From positions 144,748,855 to 144,812,854 of the forward strand of contig OY754327.1 in NCBI GenBank assembly GCA_963573305.1: 64,000 bases of DNA. The letters run 5' to 3'. Numbering within the stretch: the stretch's first letter is position 1; every line of letters starts with the position of its first letter. The position numbers and the translations under genes are program-made. The stretch comes from Pyrrhosoma nymphula (lineage: Eukaryota > Arthropoda > Insecta > Odonata > Coenagrionidae). The notes beneath the pieces were generated by a model that saw only the letters and a program-made list of their open reading frames with translations, did no database searches and was not told where the DNA came from. Of the stretch, positions 1 through 11,145 are shown in pieces.

Positions 1-880
1 ATTTTCTTGTGGTTTATTCCTGAGGTTCTCGACGCATTCCTCCCGTGAACCCTTTTCCATATTATCCCCCTCCAGACTCCTTTCACCCTCGCAACTCTTC
101 TTTCTCCCACGTCTCTTTCCGCGTCCGTGCATCCCATTGGTTCCCCATCCTCATCCTCTCACCGTTTCCCACCCTTTCCTATCTTCTTCGAACCGCGGCG
201 AAAGCCAGTGGAGCAGAGAGTTTTCCGCCCCCAAATGAGAGGAATCTTCAGAATCTGAAAATCATAGATTATTTGCTCGAACTAGTGTTGCTGGAAATCT
301 TCCCATGGGAATATATATTGTCCATCAGATTATTTCCTTTTAAAGGAAATAGCTACTACTCTTCCCATTGATTAGTAGTAAAATAAACCGGAAACATCTG
401 ACAAATTGAAAAGGATATTTTGTCAGAGAGCTATAAATTTCAAAAGTCCTTTGGAAGTTTTGTATTCTGATGCACTCGTATTTAAAATCATGAAAGATAC
501 CATAACTGTAAACGAAGCTCTTCAAGCTGATTCATGTGATAGTTTTCTATATATTTGCTGTTATGTTGATTCTGGAGAAAAATATTGGCTCTAAAGATGA
601 GGCTAAATTACGCACGGTTCCCTTACCTAATATCTAAGGGTATGTCAAAATTTTTGGTTTCAGGTAAAATTCAAATAATGGATTCAAGATATTGCCTGCA
701 TCATGGAAAAGAGTTAAGTGCCTTTAAAAAATGAAATTAGTCATGTTTCCCAGCGGTAACGCGGCACCGTTTATACCTCCATGCTAATGTTGGGGCTAGA
801 ATGTATGCAAGAGAGCCAACCACATACATATAAAAATGGTGCTTTCGCCTGTTTGAGTTCAAAAATGCCCGTGTAAATTA
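1..880. other. Intergenic or intronic DNA, no supported gene
   Basis: Positions about 40-180 are pyrimidine-rich; the rest is AT-rich. Short open frames occur but show no recognisable domain or codon signature. I see no supported functional element here. Confidence 0.6.
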
Positions 881-1517
881 ATGTTTTTGCAAGTAGAACA
901 ATTTAATTACTTAGATAGTACTCTAAAAGAAACTGGGCATAGTATCAAAGACATTAGGAGAAGAATTGCGCTAGCGAAAAAAGCGTTCTATAATATAAGG
1001 GAGCTGATGACGGGAACCTTAAGTAAGGAAGGAAAAAAGAGGCTGGTGAAGAGCTTGATATGGAGTGTGGCGTTGTATAGGGCAGAAACGTGGTCTCTGA
1101 GAAAGGAAGACGAAAATAGGCTGAAGGCGTTTGAGATTTGGGTGTGGAGGAGGATGGAAAAGGTGCGGTGGACGGAAAGGAAGACAAATGAAGAAGTTCT
1201 TGGCCTAGTTGGTGAGGAAAGGAATCTTCTGGATGAGATTAGAGGAAGGCAGGGTAGGTGCCTGGAAGGGGTAACGAGAGGCGATGGTTTGCCGAAGGCC
1301 GTGATAGAGGGAAGGATGTTGGGCAAGCGGGGAAGGGGAAAAAAGAGAATAGGTTTTATGGAGGGGATAAAGAAAGTTAGGACTTACGATGTGCTGAAAA
1401 AAAGAAATACTAGAGGTAGATAAGGCACTGCACGTGTAAGAGTCTGTTGGATTTTCTCTGACTTTCATCATTACCTAGGTACCTCTAACGGGTAGATTAC
1501 TCAGATGATGATGATGA
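881..1517 (+). mobile_element. 5'-truncated RTE-like LINE, 3' end of the RT ORF plus tail
   Basis: An open frame at 881-1423 (180 codons) matches the region after the RT catalytic core in RTE-type non-LTR retrotransposons. Recognisable blocks in order are FNYLDSTLKE, RRIALAKKAFYNIRELMTG, LIWSVALYRAETWSLRKEDE, WRRMEKVRWTERKTNEEVL and the basic RGRGKKRIG block. The RT fingers, palm and endonuclease are missing, so this is a dead-on-arrival 5' truncation; the ATG at 881 is probably fortuitous and homology begins a few codons inside. The 3' UTR runs to a short GAT-repeat tail at about 1504-1517, which is typical of the clade. I could not find a clear target-site duplication. The frame has no internal stop, which suggests moderate age. 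Clade assignment to RTE is by pattern recognition. Confidence 0.8.
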
Positions 1518-2049
1518 ACCTTCGGAGTTTGACTTGCTTTTAAAACTATAAATTTATTTAGAAGTTTATGTATCTTAATCCGCATGGAAAAGGGAGAAGT
1601 TTTCACCTTAGACTTTTTTGTGCAGCCATGGAGTAAAAATAGTGATTGAAAAACAACTACCAGGTCACGCAGGGAATTATTATCTTTGATAGGTATTATT
1701 ATCTATCAGCACCTGCGTCGCATGTAACATAAATTTCCATGAAATTGTGGTTCTCAATCCTTATTTGACCAAGCTTCTCCAAATGGCCCTACCACTCTTG
1801 AAAAAAAAACGCTTCCGTTATTTCCGAAAGTGTCATAAATTTCAAGCCAAACGTCCAAAATCACTCAGTTAAACCTCTTCCTGCCCTCGAAATAAAAACA
1901 CACATCTTTTGAGTTAACCACATCCACTGATGCCAGTAGCATGTTTATGGCTTTTCAACGCCGCCTCCTTCACACCCCTCAGATACGGTCTCGAGCGCCC
2001 AGGATATATATTTTTTCCGCAATTCCTCAACTTGCAGCACGTCACATAA
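1518..2049. other. AT-rich DNA without supported features
   Basis: AT-rich sequence with homopolymer A at about 1800-1809. I see no gene, repeat pair or RNA signature. Confidence 0.6.
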
Positions 2050-3250
2050 CTCTTGCAGGGTGTAGGAGTGATGCGGGGTGGGTGCGGTAAACGGAGGGAA
2101 AATTAGGATCTTCGGAGGAAATCCAATGGGCGCTTATATGCAGTTAAGGGAGTTAAAAGAGGGCTGCCGATGTTATGGAGAGGGTGGTTGTGTGGTGAGG
2201 CAGGCGACCGGGGGGAAAGAGGAGGCGATGTCCAAGGGAGAGAAGATTTATACGCGGGCGGCGGGGGCCTCGGTAGCTTGTGGGCCGGGGAGGAGGCGGT
2301 GACTTGTCGGGTCGGGCCCGGGAGTCGGGGAGGCGCCCAACTGGTTCGACAACCTACTTTGCAGCGATACCCATCGCCCGATTGCCGAACAAGACGTAAG
2401 TTTAACGGCGGAGCAATTTGTCGGGCGGAGCCGGGCGATCTCCTCCCTCCCCGCGCGCGTCCTCGTGTAAGTGTGTGGGAATGCGGAAGGGATGCTGTAA
2501 GACGGCGTGTTCGGCCACTCCTTCTCCCACGTCTCTTGCCTCCCCGGTGGACGACCACCCTCCCTGCTCCCGAGCCCCGACGGCGACCTGCAGCGCATGG
2601 GAGGTGGGGGGGGGGGAGAGCGTAGGGACGATATTGGGTGGTCCTCCGCGTGAAGTACGGCGATTTAATAAGGTGCTATGGCAGCGGCGATAGCCGTAGC
2701 GACAAGGGGGGTTTTAAGTTCTTCCTATCTCTCTCTTTCTTCCTCGCTCCCTCTCGACCTCCTGGATGTGCGATGTGAGCTTGCGGTGCTGTGGGGAGTG
2801 AACGAGTGAGAGGAAGATTTAGTGCCCATCCCGCGTCTTCTTGCCCCTCGCCGTGAAGGGGACAAGGGCGCCGATATTCGCCCTCTCCCTCAGCACCCAT
2901 CCTTTTCCACTCCAAGTACCCTTCTTCTCTCTTCCGACCACCCCACTCTCTTTCCTACCCATCGCTCCATCTTCCTCTTCATCTTCCCATCTCCTTCTCA
3001 GTTTCCTTGGCCTTAGCTCCCATCTCCTCTCGTTCGATTGCGCAGGCTCTCGCCCTGTTCCCCTTTCTGACCCAGCCCTCTTGGCTTTCCTCCTTTCCTC
3101 GCCCTCTATTCTCGCCACTTTTTCTTCTTCCTTTCCCTTGAGAGGGAGGGTCATTGCCAATTCGGTAGCAGTAAATACTTCACTTTTCTTGGCACAGACG
3201 TTTCCCCAGTGCCAAAAAGACGCCTCTTCTCTCACTTTCCTGTGCCACCC
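2050..3250. other. GC-rich, CpG-containing island
   Basis: This block is clearly richer in G+C and CpG than its surroundings. The first part (about 2050-2640) is G-rich on the plus strand, including a run of ten G near 2606. The last part (about 2880-3140) is C/T-rich on the plus strand. Several overlapping open frames on both strands arise from the composition and have no recognisable domains. It could be a promoter or CpG-island-like regulatory region, but no core promoter element could be assigned. Confidence 0.4.
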
Positions 3251-4960
3251 GGAGTATCATCTCTCCTTTATATGCTGTTTTTTTGCAACTTCCGGAGAAA
3301 ATATTTCTTGTTGAAGAAGTGTAATGATGCATTAGGCAAACGGCAAGATATATTATGGAGTGTGCTTCCTTTAAATGAATTCCTGCACAATAAATTTGTA
3401 AATTTATTTAAATTCAATGATATCAAATGAAAATCCAAATATTTTAACGTGTTTCTCTACCTAATCCATCCATTTTGCTATATATTTGTCTCAGAATATT
3501 TTAATGTTCAATTTTGCTACTTCTAGAATATACTAGCTTTATTGAGTCTTGGAATTAAGTTTTTATATTTCTTTGCGTAGCCTTTAAAGTTTGGCCATCG
3601 TACATCCAGACACTCTTTATTGTTATGATTAGTTATGCGTGAAATCCTACCAGTTTGGTAGTTGAGGTAACTAGAATTACCTTTTGGAAATCCTGAATAT
3701 ACTTATTTTTAGAAATCAAGAATTTTCATATAGGTACCTTCCTTTTATACATGAGTGTGCTTCATAATTAAATGGATATTTAAGGATTGGTTTTCGATAC
3801 TAGTAACTAGGATTTTACTCTATTGAGAAATATCTCTGCATTTAGGTATCTAATGTTACGCTTATTGGAAGTAATTATTATTTACAATTTTATTTTGAAT
3901 TATTCCTTTTCAGTCAATCAGTTAACAAGTAATGCTATGCCTATTCAAACGGTGTTCAAAATAGAAATTTTAAGACAGCCAAAGGTAAATAATAGTCCGA
4001 TATCAAAACCATTTATTTATCTGACTACTTGAAACATTTGAAAATTTAGCTAAAATTGCCATAACGCACCTTTGACGTGAAACTGAACTTTTCCGTATTG
4101 TAGGCAGAAATCATCTATATGTCTCACATAAAAAAGACAGGTTGAATATGTTTCGGGTGAAAATATTTGGCACGATGTTTATTACTTAGGAATCGAAGTT
4201 TAACTTTTTGGAACCACTTTTCAGTTATTGTTCCACTCCTCATGCTACTCATTGGAACCACATTTCGCCAATATTCATTCCCTTTGACTTCCAACCCCAT
4301 CAAAGATTAATTACTAACTAACATTTCCCATTTTTCCTTTGGCTTAAAGGCTCCATTTACACTTAGATATAGCTACAGCTTCTCAATAGGTTTTTAGTCT
4401 ATATGAAACTGTGTTTTCGCAGTATTTTACTGCGAAACTGCATGAATGTTTTAACATATTTTTGTCTCTTAACTTTCCGTTTAACTGTGAGGCTATTACC
4501 CTACGTTTTTAATAGTTCAACGAATTTTCTCTTCGAACAAAGATAGTTTGTCCTATAGGTGCTTAGATATTTCCATTGTATGAGATGCTAAAACGTCGCT
4601 ATTCTTAAGTGATGATACTCAAATGATACATAACATTTTTCTGTCGAACACAATTATGGTTTACTTACAATGGCACCCTTTATCTCGCAGTACGTACAAA
4701 TCTATACCCTGTGGTACCTGTACATACAAATTTATATTCTGTGGATCTTCACTATTATTATTAGCGCAAACAAAAATTTCACCCATCCATCAGCGTCTTT
4801 AATTAAAACGGCGAACCTTGATTCTTATCCCTGTGGTTGCCACATCCGTTTTATCCGGCAGCAAGGTGTGAAATGTCCATGAAGGAAGGCTATTTAACTT
4901 CCCGTCCACTCGGCCACCAAGGCCCTCTTTATCTCACACCCCACAGGTACCCGTTTCACC
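3251..4960. other. AT-rich DNA with one short hairpin
   Basis: AT-rich sequence without a supported gene. A perfect 10-bp inverted repeat with a 3-nt loop lies at 4415-4437 (arms tttcgcagta and its complement). Nothing else stands out. Confidence 0.55.
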
Positions 4961-5470
4961 GCCGCCCCCGCTCCTTTTGACCTCCACGCCCGACATCCTT
5001 TCGGCAGAGCCGTGTTCGCCACCTCGTGGGTGCACTTTGCTCGTCCGTACCCTTGAAACGCTTGCCAAAAAAAATTACAGAGCGGTCGCTTTTCACCTCT
5101 TCTCAGCCCTCAACCTTCTCCTCCCTCGCAGACAAGTCCCTATTTCTTCACCGACTCTCCTTCCCTCTTGTTGCTTCTGATTTAGGGACCTGGCCCAAGG
5201 ATGGTCGTAAATCGTGGGGAGGGGATCTCCTCGGCGGCGCCAGGAAGGGGAGAGAACAGGAGGTCCCGCCGTTTAAGGAAGCTTTGTATATGCGCACGGG
5301 TGCCTCCTTCGGTTTGTGCCTGTGTGCGTGGAATGGATGAGGTGAAGAGTGCAATGGTTAGCCGGCAATGGATCTCATCTGGGCGAGCAATGGGAGAGAT
5401 GAAAGGGGAGGAGGTTTTTTTCTTTCGGTCAGATGTCACTAAAATAGGCGGAGTGCATAGAGAAGGGTAC
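4961..5470. other. GC-rich island, pyrimidine then purine
   Basis: The plus strand is pyrimidine-rich to about 5180 and purine-rich from about 5200 to 5420. Opposing open frames here are compositional. No domain was recognised. Possible regulatory island, unproven. Confidence 0.35.
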
Positions 5471-6075
5471 ACTGGCATTGGACAAACTGCTCAGGAATGA
5501 GATACGAATGGAATGTCATTCCAGTCAAATAAGACGGAGTGAATTTTTAATACATTTTAACTCCTCTTTTTTATGAGCTCGGTTTAGTTTTGCAATGGAC
5601 GCGTTTCGTTGGGGGTGAGTAGTGGTGAGAAATTTTCTCGGGATATAAATTTGCCACCACAAAATGGCATCATTTACGCTTCCGGCTTCGCCACGTTATC
5701 CTCAATTTGCATGTGTTACGCGTTAATTAGTTGTTGTTCCATTGCCGTCAAATTTCCGTCAATCATTCATGTTTCGTATGAAGCTTGAGAACAGCGCTCA
5801 ACCCCATGAACATAAATGTAGATAAATGTATGGCATGAAGGAATAACAATGAATGTCAAAGATTCCAAAATAATTAGATTTATTTCCCGCAACCTTTCCA
5901 AACGTACTTTCCTTGAAATTTTACCACAGTAGCTGACCTTCGTAAAAAGGGAGAGCTATATTTGTAGCTAGTATTACGCAATGGTATTGCGTAATGATTG
6001 TGTATTAACAGATTTATGGCCAACTTCTTGGGTATACAAAATATAAACCTCTACTCTCGATCATGTGCGTAGTTA
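5471..6075. other. AT-rich DNA with a palindrome containing two bZIP-like half matches
   Basis: Positions 5973-5995 hold a perfect 10-bp inverted repeat (attacgcaat, loop ggt, attgcgtaat). Each arm resembles a C/EBP or PAR-bZIP recognition site, but a single match of this length is expected by chance in AT-rich DNA. No gene is supported. Confidence 0.3.
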
Positions 6076-6391
6076 GCGACACCGAAAATGTATCTCTTTA
6101 TCTAATGCCTTCTAAATGTCTCATTCCATTTTTAAAAATTGTTTATGTGCCCCTTGTCATGTAAATAAATTTGATTTGTACTTACTTAAAAGTATTGGCC
6201 CACGTGAACAATATCAAGGAGATGTAGTTTGTGACACCGAAAATTTAACCCTTTATCTAAGGCCTGTGAGTAAGTAAGTATCTGTCTCCTTGTAAAATAT
6301 TTGTTTATTTTCTCTGTATATGTAAATATATTTATTTAAAATAGTTTTTATAGGTAACGGGCCACGTGAGTAATATATTGGAGATGCATTT
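6076..6391 (+). repeat. Diverged two-copy direct repeat, period about 155-161 bp
   Basis: Two blocks recur in the same order. The block starting gacaccgaaaat and running through ctttatctaa(t/g)gcct occurs at about 6078 and about 6232. The block gcccacgtga...ggagatg...ttt occurs at 6198-6230 and 6359-6391. Spacing between copies is about 155-161 bp, so this is a tandem duplication with small indels. Origin unknown; it could be a satellite fragment or an internal part of a mobile element. Confidence 0.65.
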
Positions 6392-6855
6392 GCTGAATTG
6401 TAACAATTTCATGCTAATGCCTGTCATACGGAACATTGAGCAAGGCGATACATTTTTAGACTTTCCCGACTCGGAATGTCCTTCTTTATTACTTCGCAAT
6501 TCAGCTCGGATTTACGATGATTGTCTCGCTAAATTCTTTGCATACAATTTGCTTGGTCTTTCAATTATTTCATAGTTATTTCATTATACTTGTCTACCGT
6601 CCACCTTTTTATCTCGAGGCTCACATGCCTGTTGTGATGGGAATACACCTAAGATCAAAGCCTGCCGTGGTGGACACCATACATTGCGTTGTTGGTCTTA
6701 GAACGGTATTACGTACTTTAAAATCACTTAGGTATATTCTAATACTCTTCCAACCTGCTCCTTCTTATCATTTTTGCTCTTTTTCTTCAAATAAATGGAA
6801 AAATAATCTTGAATAGCAGAGTTTATGAGTCATATACTTACTCTTACTCCCAGGG
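6392..6855. other. AT-rich DNA without supported features
   Basis: Short overlapping open frames at 6366-6816 have no recognisable domain. Nothing else is evident. Confidence 0.5.
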
Positions 6856-6859
6856 CCAT

Positions 6860-7665
6860 CTATATCTTAGGCGATATTTAGCCGCAACAACAAATCCCCC
6901 TCCACCTGGATCGATCTTCTGCCTCTCTTTCTGTTGCTCCAATCTTTTGCATATCCGTTCTCACTTGGTCCCACCATCTTAGCCGTGGTCTTCCCCGGGG
7001 TCTTCTTCCTTCAGGAATCCCATTTAGTACCTCCTTCAGCAGACATCCCTCCTCTTTCCTTAGAATATGTCCAGACAACCTGATTCTTCTTGCCTTTATT
7101 TCACTTGTTATGTCTGGATGTTTCTATAGATTCCTGATTTCTCTGTTGTGTTTTTTTCTCCATTGTCCTTCTTCGTATGTGGGCCCATATATTTTTCACA
7201 ATATCTTATTCTCGAACACTATTAGTTTTTTCTCATCCTTCTTCGACAGCCTCCACGTTTCGGATCCGTAGAGTAGTACTGGTGGTATTACTGTTTTATA
7301 AAGTCTAATTTTGGTTTTGTGTGACAGGGATTTAGAAGATAGAATTCGGTTGCATGTATGCAGACATCTGTTGACGAGGTTTAACCAGTTTTGTATTTCT
7401 GGCTCTTCCGTGTTGTCATTTGTTAAAATTACTCCTAAATATTTAAAATGGTCTACTATTTCAAATGCAAGCCCATCTATTTTCAGAGGACCTGTATTTA
7501 TATTTTGGCGTCTTGAAGAATGCATGTATTTAGTTTTTGTATCATTTATTTTCAGTCCTATTTTTTCCGTTTCCTTCATAGATACATTTGTCAACATTGT
7601 TAAATCTTCTAAACTTCCTGCATGAGTCATATAATAGGCAAATTTTCTTATTCAACCAAATTGCA
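6860..7665 (-). pseudogene. Decayed RTE-like LINE fragment, from the RT catalytic box to the C terminus
   Basis: Read on the minus strand from about 7660, the frame covers the RT active-site region and the downstream thumb and C-terminal region. Key blocks are SLEDLTMLTN, FKYLGVILTN, YKTVIPPVLLYGSETWRLSK, FENKIL, KIYGPTYEEGQWRKKHNREI, LSGHILRKEEG and the RRPRGRPRLRWWDQ basic block. Two in-frame stops interrupt it: TGA right after FENKIL (about 7193-7195, probably a former CGA) and TAG in the next block; a third (TGA) lies upstream of the catalytic box. The position that should read FADD reads FAYY, so both catalytic aspartates are replaced. The element is 5'-truncated and inactive. It belongs to a different subfamily from the copy at 881. 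Confidence 0.82.
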
Positions 7666-9522
7666 TGTTATGTGGCGTTCTAATTCTTTAGTAGAAAAAT
7701 GTGTCCATCCCATAACCTTATTTTGTGACATATGGATGTTCTAATCCATGCGAAGTCATAATTTTGGAACTATGAGTGGTTTCCTTTTCTTTCAGCAGTC
7801 TCCCATTTTTTCTGCCAAATCAGTATACGCCCATACAGCGCTAAAATAAAAAAAACCTACAGCTATAGAATGCCTCTACATCTAGTGCTGAAAAACATGC
7901 GAAGAGGCCTTGTTCTATCGATGATAATAGGGTAGCCGACACTTTTTTTCTTAAACTAGAGATAAAATATGATAGTACATGTCTCAATTTTCTTCTCCGT
8001 AGGCCCAGATTCAAGAAGAAAACAGTAAGAGAAAATGTATCTTGGGTTCAAGGTTTCGGTGTGAAGACTTGGAGAGTACCAAGAAGATTATAGTTGAAAT
8101 AAATAAATAAAATGTTTCCAGCGCTACACCATTGATTTTCTCACGTCTAGCTCGGATCACAAGAGAAAGGAGGTGATATTTGCCTTTAACGATCTGCGAC
8201 AAAGGTGAACATACTTTTCTAGAGTATAATAGTCGTTTTCTCGTTTTTTCTTTATGAAAACATTTTCTCAATAGTTATTTGCCATTAAAATATGGGTAGG
8301 TCATCCTTCATTTCCGTTGGATTATTTTCTACAGGCACCATATCGATCGCAACCACTCACAGTTAATGTAGTTACAACGATAAATGACAAAATTATGCTT
8401 GATACAGTGACAATTATAGAAGATTCAGAAAAATCATATGAAAAAGTGTATAAGGATATGCTGACCGCAAAAAATTAAAAGTAATATTAACGTAATTTTT
8501 CAAAGGAATACCTTAAAATAATTAAGGACTATTTTACGTGAACTTTCGCCGGGAAATGTTTGGCAGATTCGGATAATAAAGGAGAAGAAGCGGGAGTCTA
8601 GGAACTTCTGGGAAACTAATGGAAAGTTTCGGAGCGTTTAAATAAAATCCTCTAAGAAAGGGACTTCCAGAGAAAATAAATTTCAAGAATGCGCATTGCT
8701 TCAAAGTTCCGTGATGTCGAGTCCTAACTATAGACATTTCTTGTACGGCATGGGTGTTAAGTCTTGGCCAACCTTGTCATTGCTCGATATTTTCCTCCAG
8801 CCCTTTCAGTCACTTCTTGAAAATACCGCATACGAAGCTTGTCTCACCAGTTTGCACATGGAACATTGTATTGCCTGCTAAGAAAATAAAACAGCCATGC
8901 TACAGCTGAATGATGATGAAACATTGGATTAAAACTGCTTGAAAATATTTTCCGGTGGAAGTTGTTTAATCGCACTCTTCAGCAATTTCCATTTACCAAA
9001 ATGTGCGATTTGTCGTACCTATGAGTAAATCTAAACTCTCAGCGGCCTGCGTGCAGTCGTGTAATTTGATCTCTTAACTTCCAGGCTACCGTTTTCTCGC
9101 CTCAACGTTGTCTTCCCAATCTCACGTATACATTAGTTTTCGATCCGAAAATTCTTCGTCCTTCCTTGACACTATCCCCCTTCATACCATCATAATCTCC
9201 CTTCTTTCTTCCCGCCATTACGACGCCCTCCATTGTTTCGCTCCTTAAAATCCCGCGGGGATCCCTCTCAGGGAAGGCTACACAAAAGAAGTTTAAGTAA
9301 ACGCACCTCACCTTAGCTGGGAATCTTTCTAGCGAAAAAGAGAAGATCTTTTGTGCTCTCTTTACCCGACGGATGCTGATTTTTTTATGGATCGCGGGTA
9401 GCCGGAGGTTCCAGTAATTAAATAAATTAGGCCATTATATCGGGCTTCATTCTTGCAAATACATGAATAACTCATGAGGCTGACGTTAGGTTACGCTTTG
9501 TGGGCAAATGGTCTCGAACGAA
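7666..9522. other. AT-rich DNA without supported features
   Basis: Mostly AT-rich. A mildly pyrimidine-rich stretch lies at about 9105-9240. Open frames here lack recognisable domains. No RNA gene or mobile element could be assigned. Confidence 0.5.
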
Positions 9523-9734
9523 CTTATGCAAAATTGTTTGGTGTTAAATTTCGTATAATTTAAGGTCCTATGCTAATGGTTCTCAAGGTAACGGGCACGG
9601 GTTCCTTATGAATCTCCTGCACATACTATTACAGTATGCGTACAACCACTTCGAATGGCGGAATATAACATAAGCCGCATCAAGTTTTAGAGAAGTTAGA
9701 TTGCTGACGCAATGTGATAAAGCCAAAGAAAATA
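9523..9734 (+). repeat. Left arm of a long foldback (inverted-repeat) element
   Basis: This 212-bp arm is the inverted copy of 9827-9939 joined to 12706-12812. Matching landmarks are ttatgcaaaa, ggtgttaaatttcgta, ctatgctaatggttctcaag, gaatggcggaatataacata and gataaagccaa. The arm is uninterrupted and keeps the ancestral sequence of the site where the partner arm was later split. The outer boundary is set by loss of similarity at about 9520; I found no convincing target-site duplication around the whole structure. Confidence 0.85.
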
Positions 9735-9826
9735 GGATTAAAAATTCAGAGCGAGAATTTAACGGGGAGCTTAGGTAAAAATCTGATTAGCCTACATCTT
9801 CACAAATTTTATTATTATTATACATA
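9735..9826. other. Loop between foldback arms
   Basis: About 92 bp of AT-rich DNA separates the two inverted arms. It contains an ATT repeat near 9808-9822 and no recognisable gene. Confidence 0.7.
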
Positions 9827-9939
9827 TTATTTTCGTTGGCTTTATCATATTGCGTCAACAATATAATCACTCAAAAACTTGACGCAGCTTATGTTATATT
9901 CCGCCATTCAAAGCGGTTGTACGCATACTGTAGTAATAT
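9827..9939 (-). repeat. Inner part of the right foldback arm
   Basis: Reverse complement of the inner half of the arm at 9523-9734, with few mismatches. It stops abruptly at 9939, immediately before a hAT-like terminus at 9940, and resumes at 12706. Confidence 0.85.
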
Positions 9940-10463
9940 CAGGGTTGCTACAGACCTGGAAAACCTGGAGAACCTGGAAAAGTCAGGGAAGTTGAAAATG
10001 GCTCATGAAAACCAGGAAAAGTCAGGGAAAATGAGAACTTACCTGGAAATTTGCTTTCCCCTAGTCACAATGTTTTTTTTTCAATAAGTGAGCAATACCA
10101 TTTTAGGCTCTTTCTTTGTGTGTGTTGGCTCTTTGCTTTTAATACCTTGCCTAAATGAGGCACTGGAGCTCTTATTTGATCTCTATTAATTAATTATATA
10201 TCTAAAATTAAATTTTTTGTTTTATTTTGTACACTCCTGCTGAAGATAATGAATATTTGTTTGTTCTCAGATTGTGTATGAACAGGTAATTTCTTGCTAG
10301 CCACTCCCATGTCATAATAACCTCCAGCACGAGTCAGTATAATCAAAAGGAATAAGCGACAGAATCTCTGGTCCATTGAGTGCCCTTATTTCCATTTTTG
10401 TGCAAGTATTAGTTCTCAATAAAAAGATTGGTTTCAGGCGTGATTTGGTGTAATATCATATTC

Positions 10464-10518
10464 AAAGGAAATTGGCAATTTTCCGAAATATATACTGTAA
10501 AAATTGCCAATTTCCTTT
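10464..10518. repeat. Perfect 18-bp inverted repeat (hairpin)
   Basis: Arms 10464-10481 (aaaggaaattggcaattt) and 10501-10518 are exact reverse complements, separated by 19 nt. It lies inside the hAT-like element. It could be a small foldback remnant or a precursor-like hairpin; I recognise no known microRNA in it. Confidence 0.8.
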
Positions 10519-10799
10519 AATTAGGTCTCAAATGTCTGAGAAAATATGATTTTACCTTTGAAAGTGTTACTTCACACAGTGAAGGAATATTTTCATTGAG
10601 ATGCCAAGGTACACAGGAAATGCAGGAATTGTTAATGATCAAAATGGAATGAAATGTTTTACTACTAAAAAAGTTAAAATGAATAAAGGTAGTTGGACTA
10701 AAGTAGTTTTTGTACATGCCTCAGAATATGCTTCATTCTTTGTGTAATGTCTATTCTGAATGTGCTCTTATATGAACTTCCTGTTAAATCACATCATGC

Positions 10800-11145
10800 C
10801 GTTGTCATCATCATCATTGCTAGTCGTCAACCCTATGGTTGGTTTGACACGGCTTTCCACTCTATGCTTCTAAGAGCTAGCCTCTTCACTTCTACATATT
10901 TGTTTGTTTCTTCATCATTCCTTATTTGCTCCATGTATCTCAGCCAAGGTCTTACTCTGCTTCTGGATGTCTTCATTAGACGCTTGTATATTAAAATATG
11001 CCAAATTAGGTTGTCCTTCCTTTTCTTCTGAGTTCTTATAAGATTGCAATCATCTCCTACTCCTCTCAGTGCCTCTTTATTAAGAGATCGATCAATCAAC
11101 TTGCAATTCCAATTGTATATCCTTCCATTTATAAATTCCTTGGGT
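10800..11145 (-). pseudogene. RTE-like LINE 3' fragment nested in the hAT-like element
   Basis: On the minus strand an open frame (11099-10833, extending upstream to about 11135 as IYNWNCKLIDRS) shows the C-terminal region of an RTE-like RT polyprotein: EALRGVGDDCNLI, then KKRKDNLIWHIL, then RPWLRYMEQIRND and LALRSIEWKAVSNQP. The normal GHI is WHI and the basic RGR block is degraded. The 3' tail is a GAT/ATG repeat at about 10805-10818. Only about 350 bp remain. It is a third RT subfamily, distinct from those at 881 and 6860. Confidence 0.72.

Noticed and set aside
2103..2625. Two opposing frames of 151 codons
   Set aside because: They overlap on opposite strands in G/C-rich DNA and show low-complexity Arg/Pro/Gly/Ser translations, as expected by composition.
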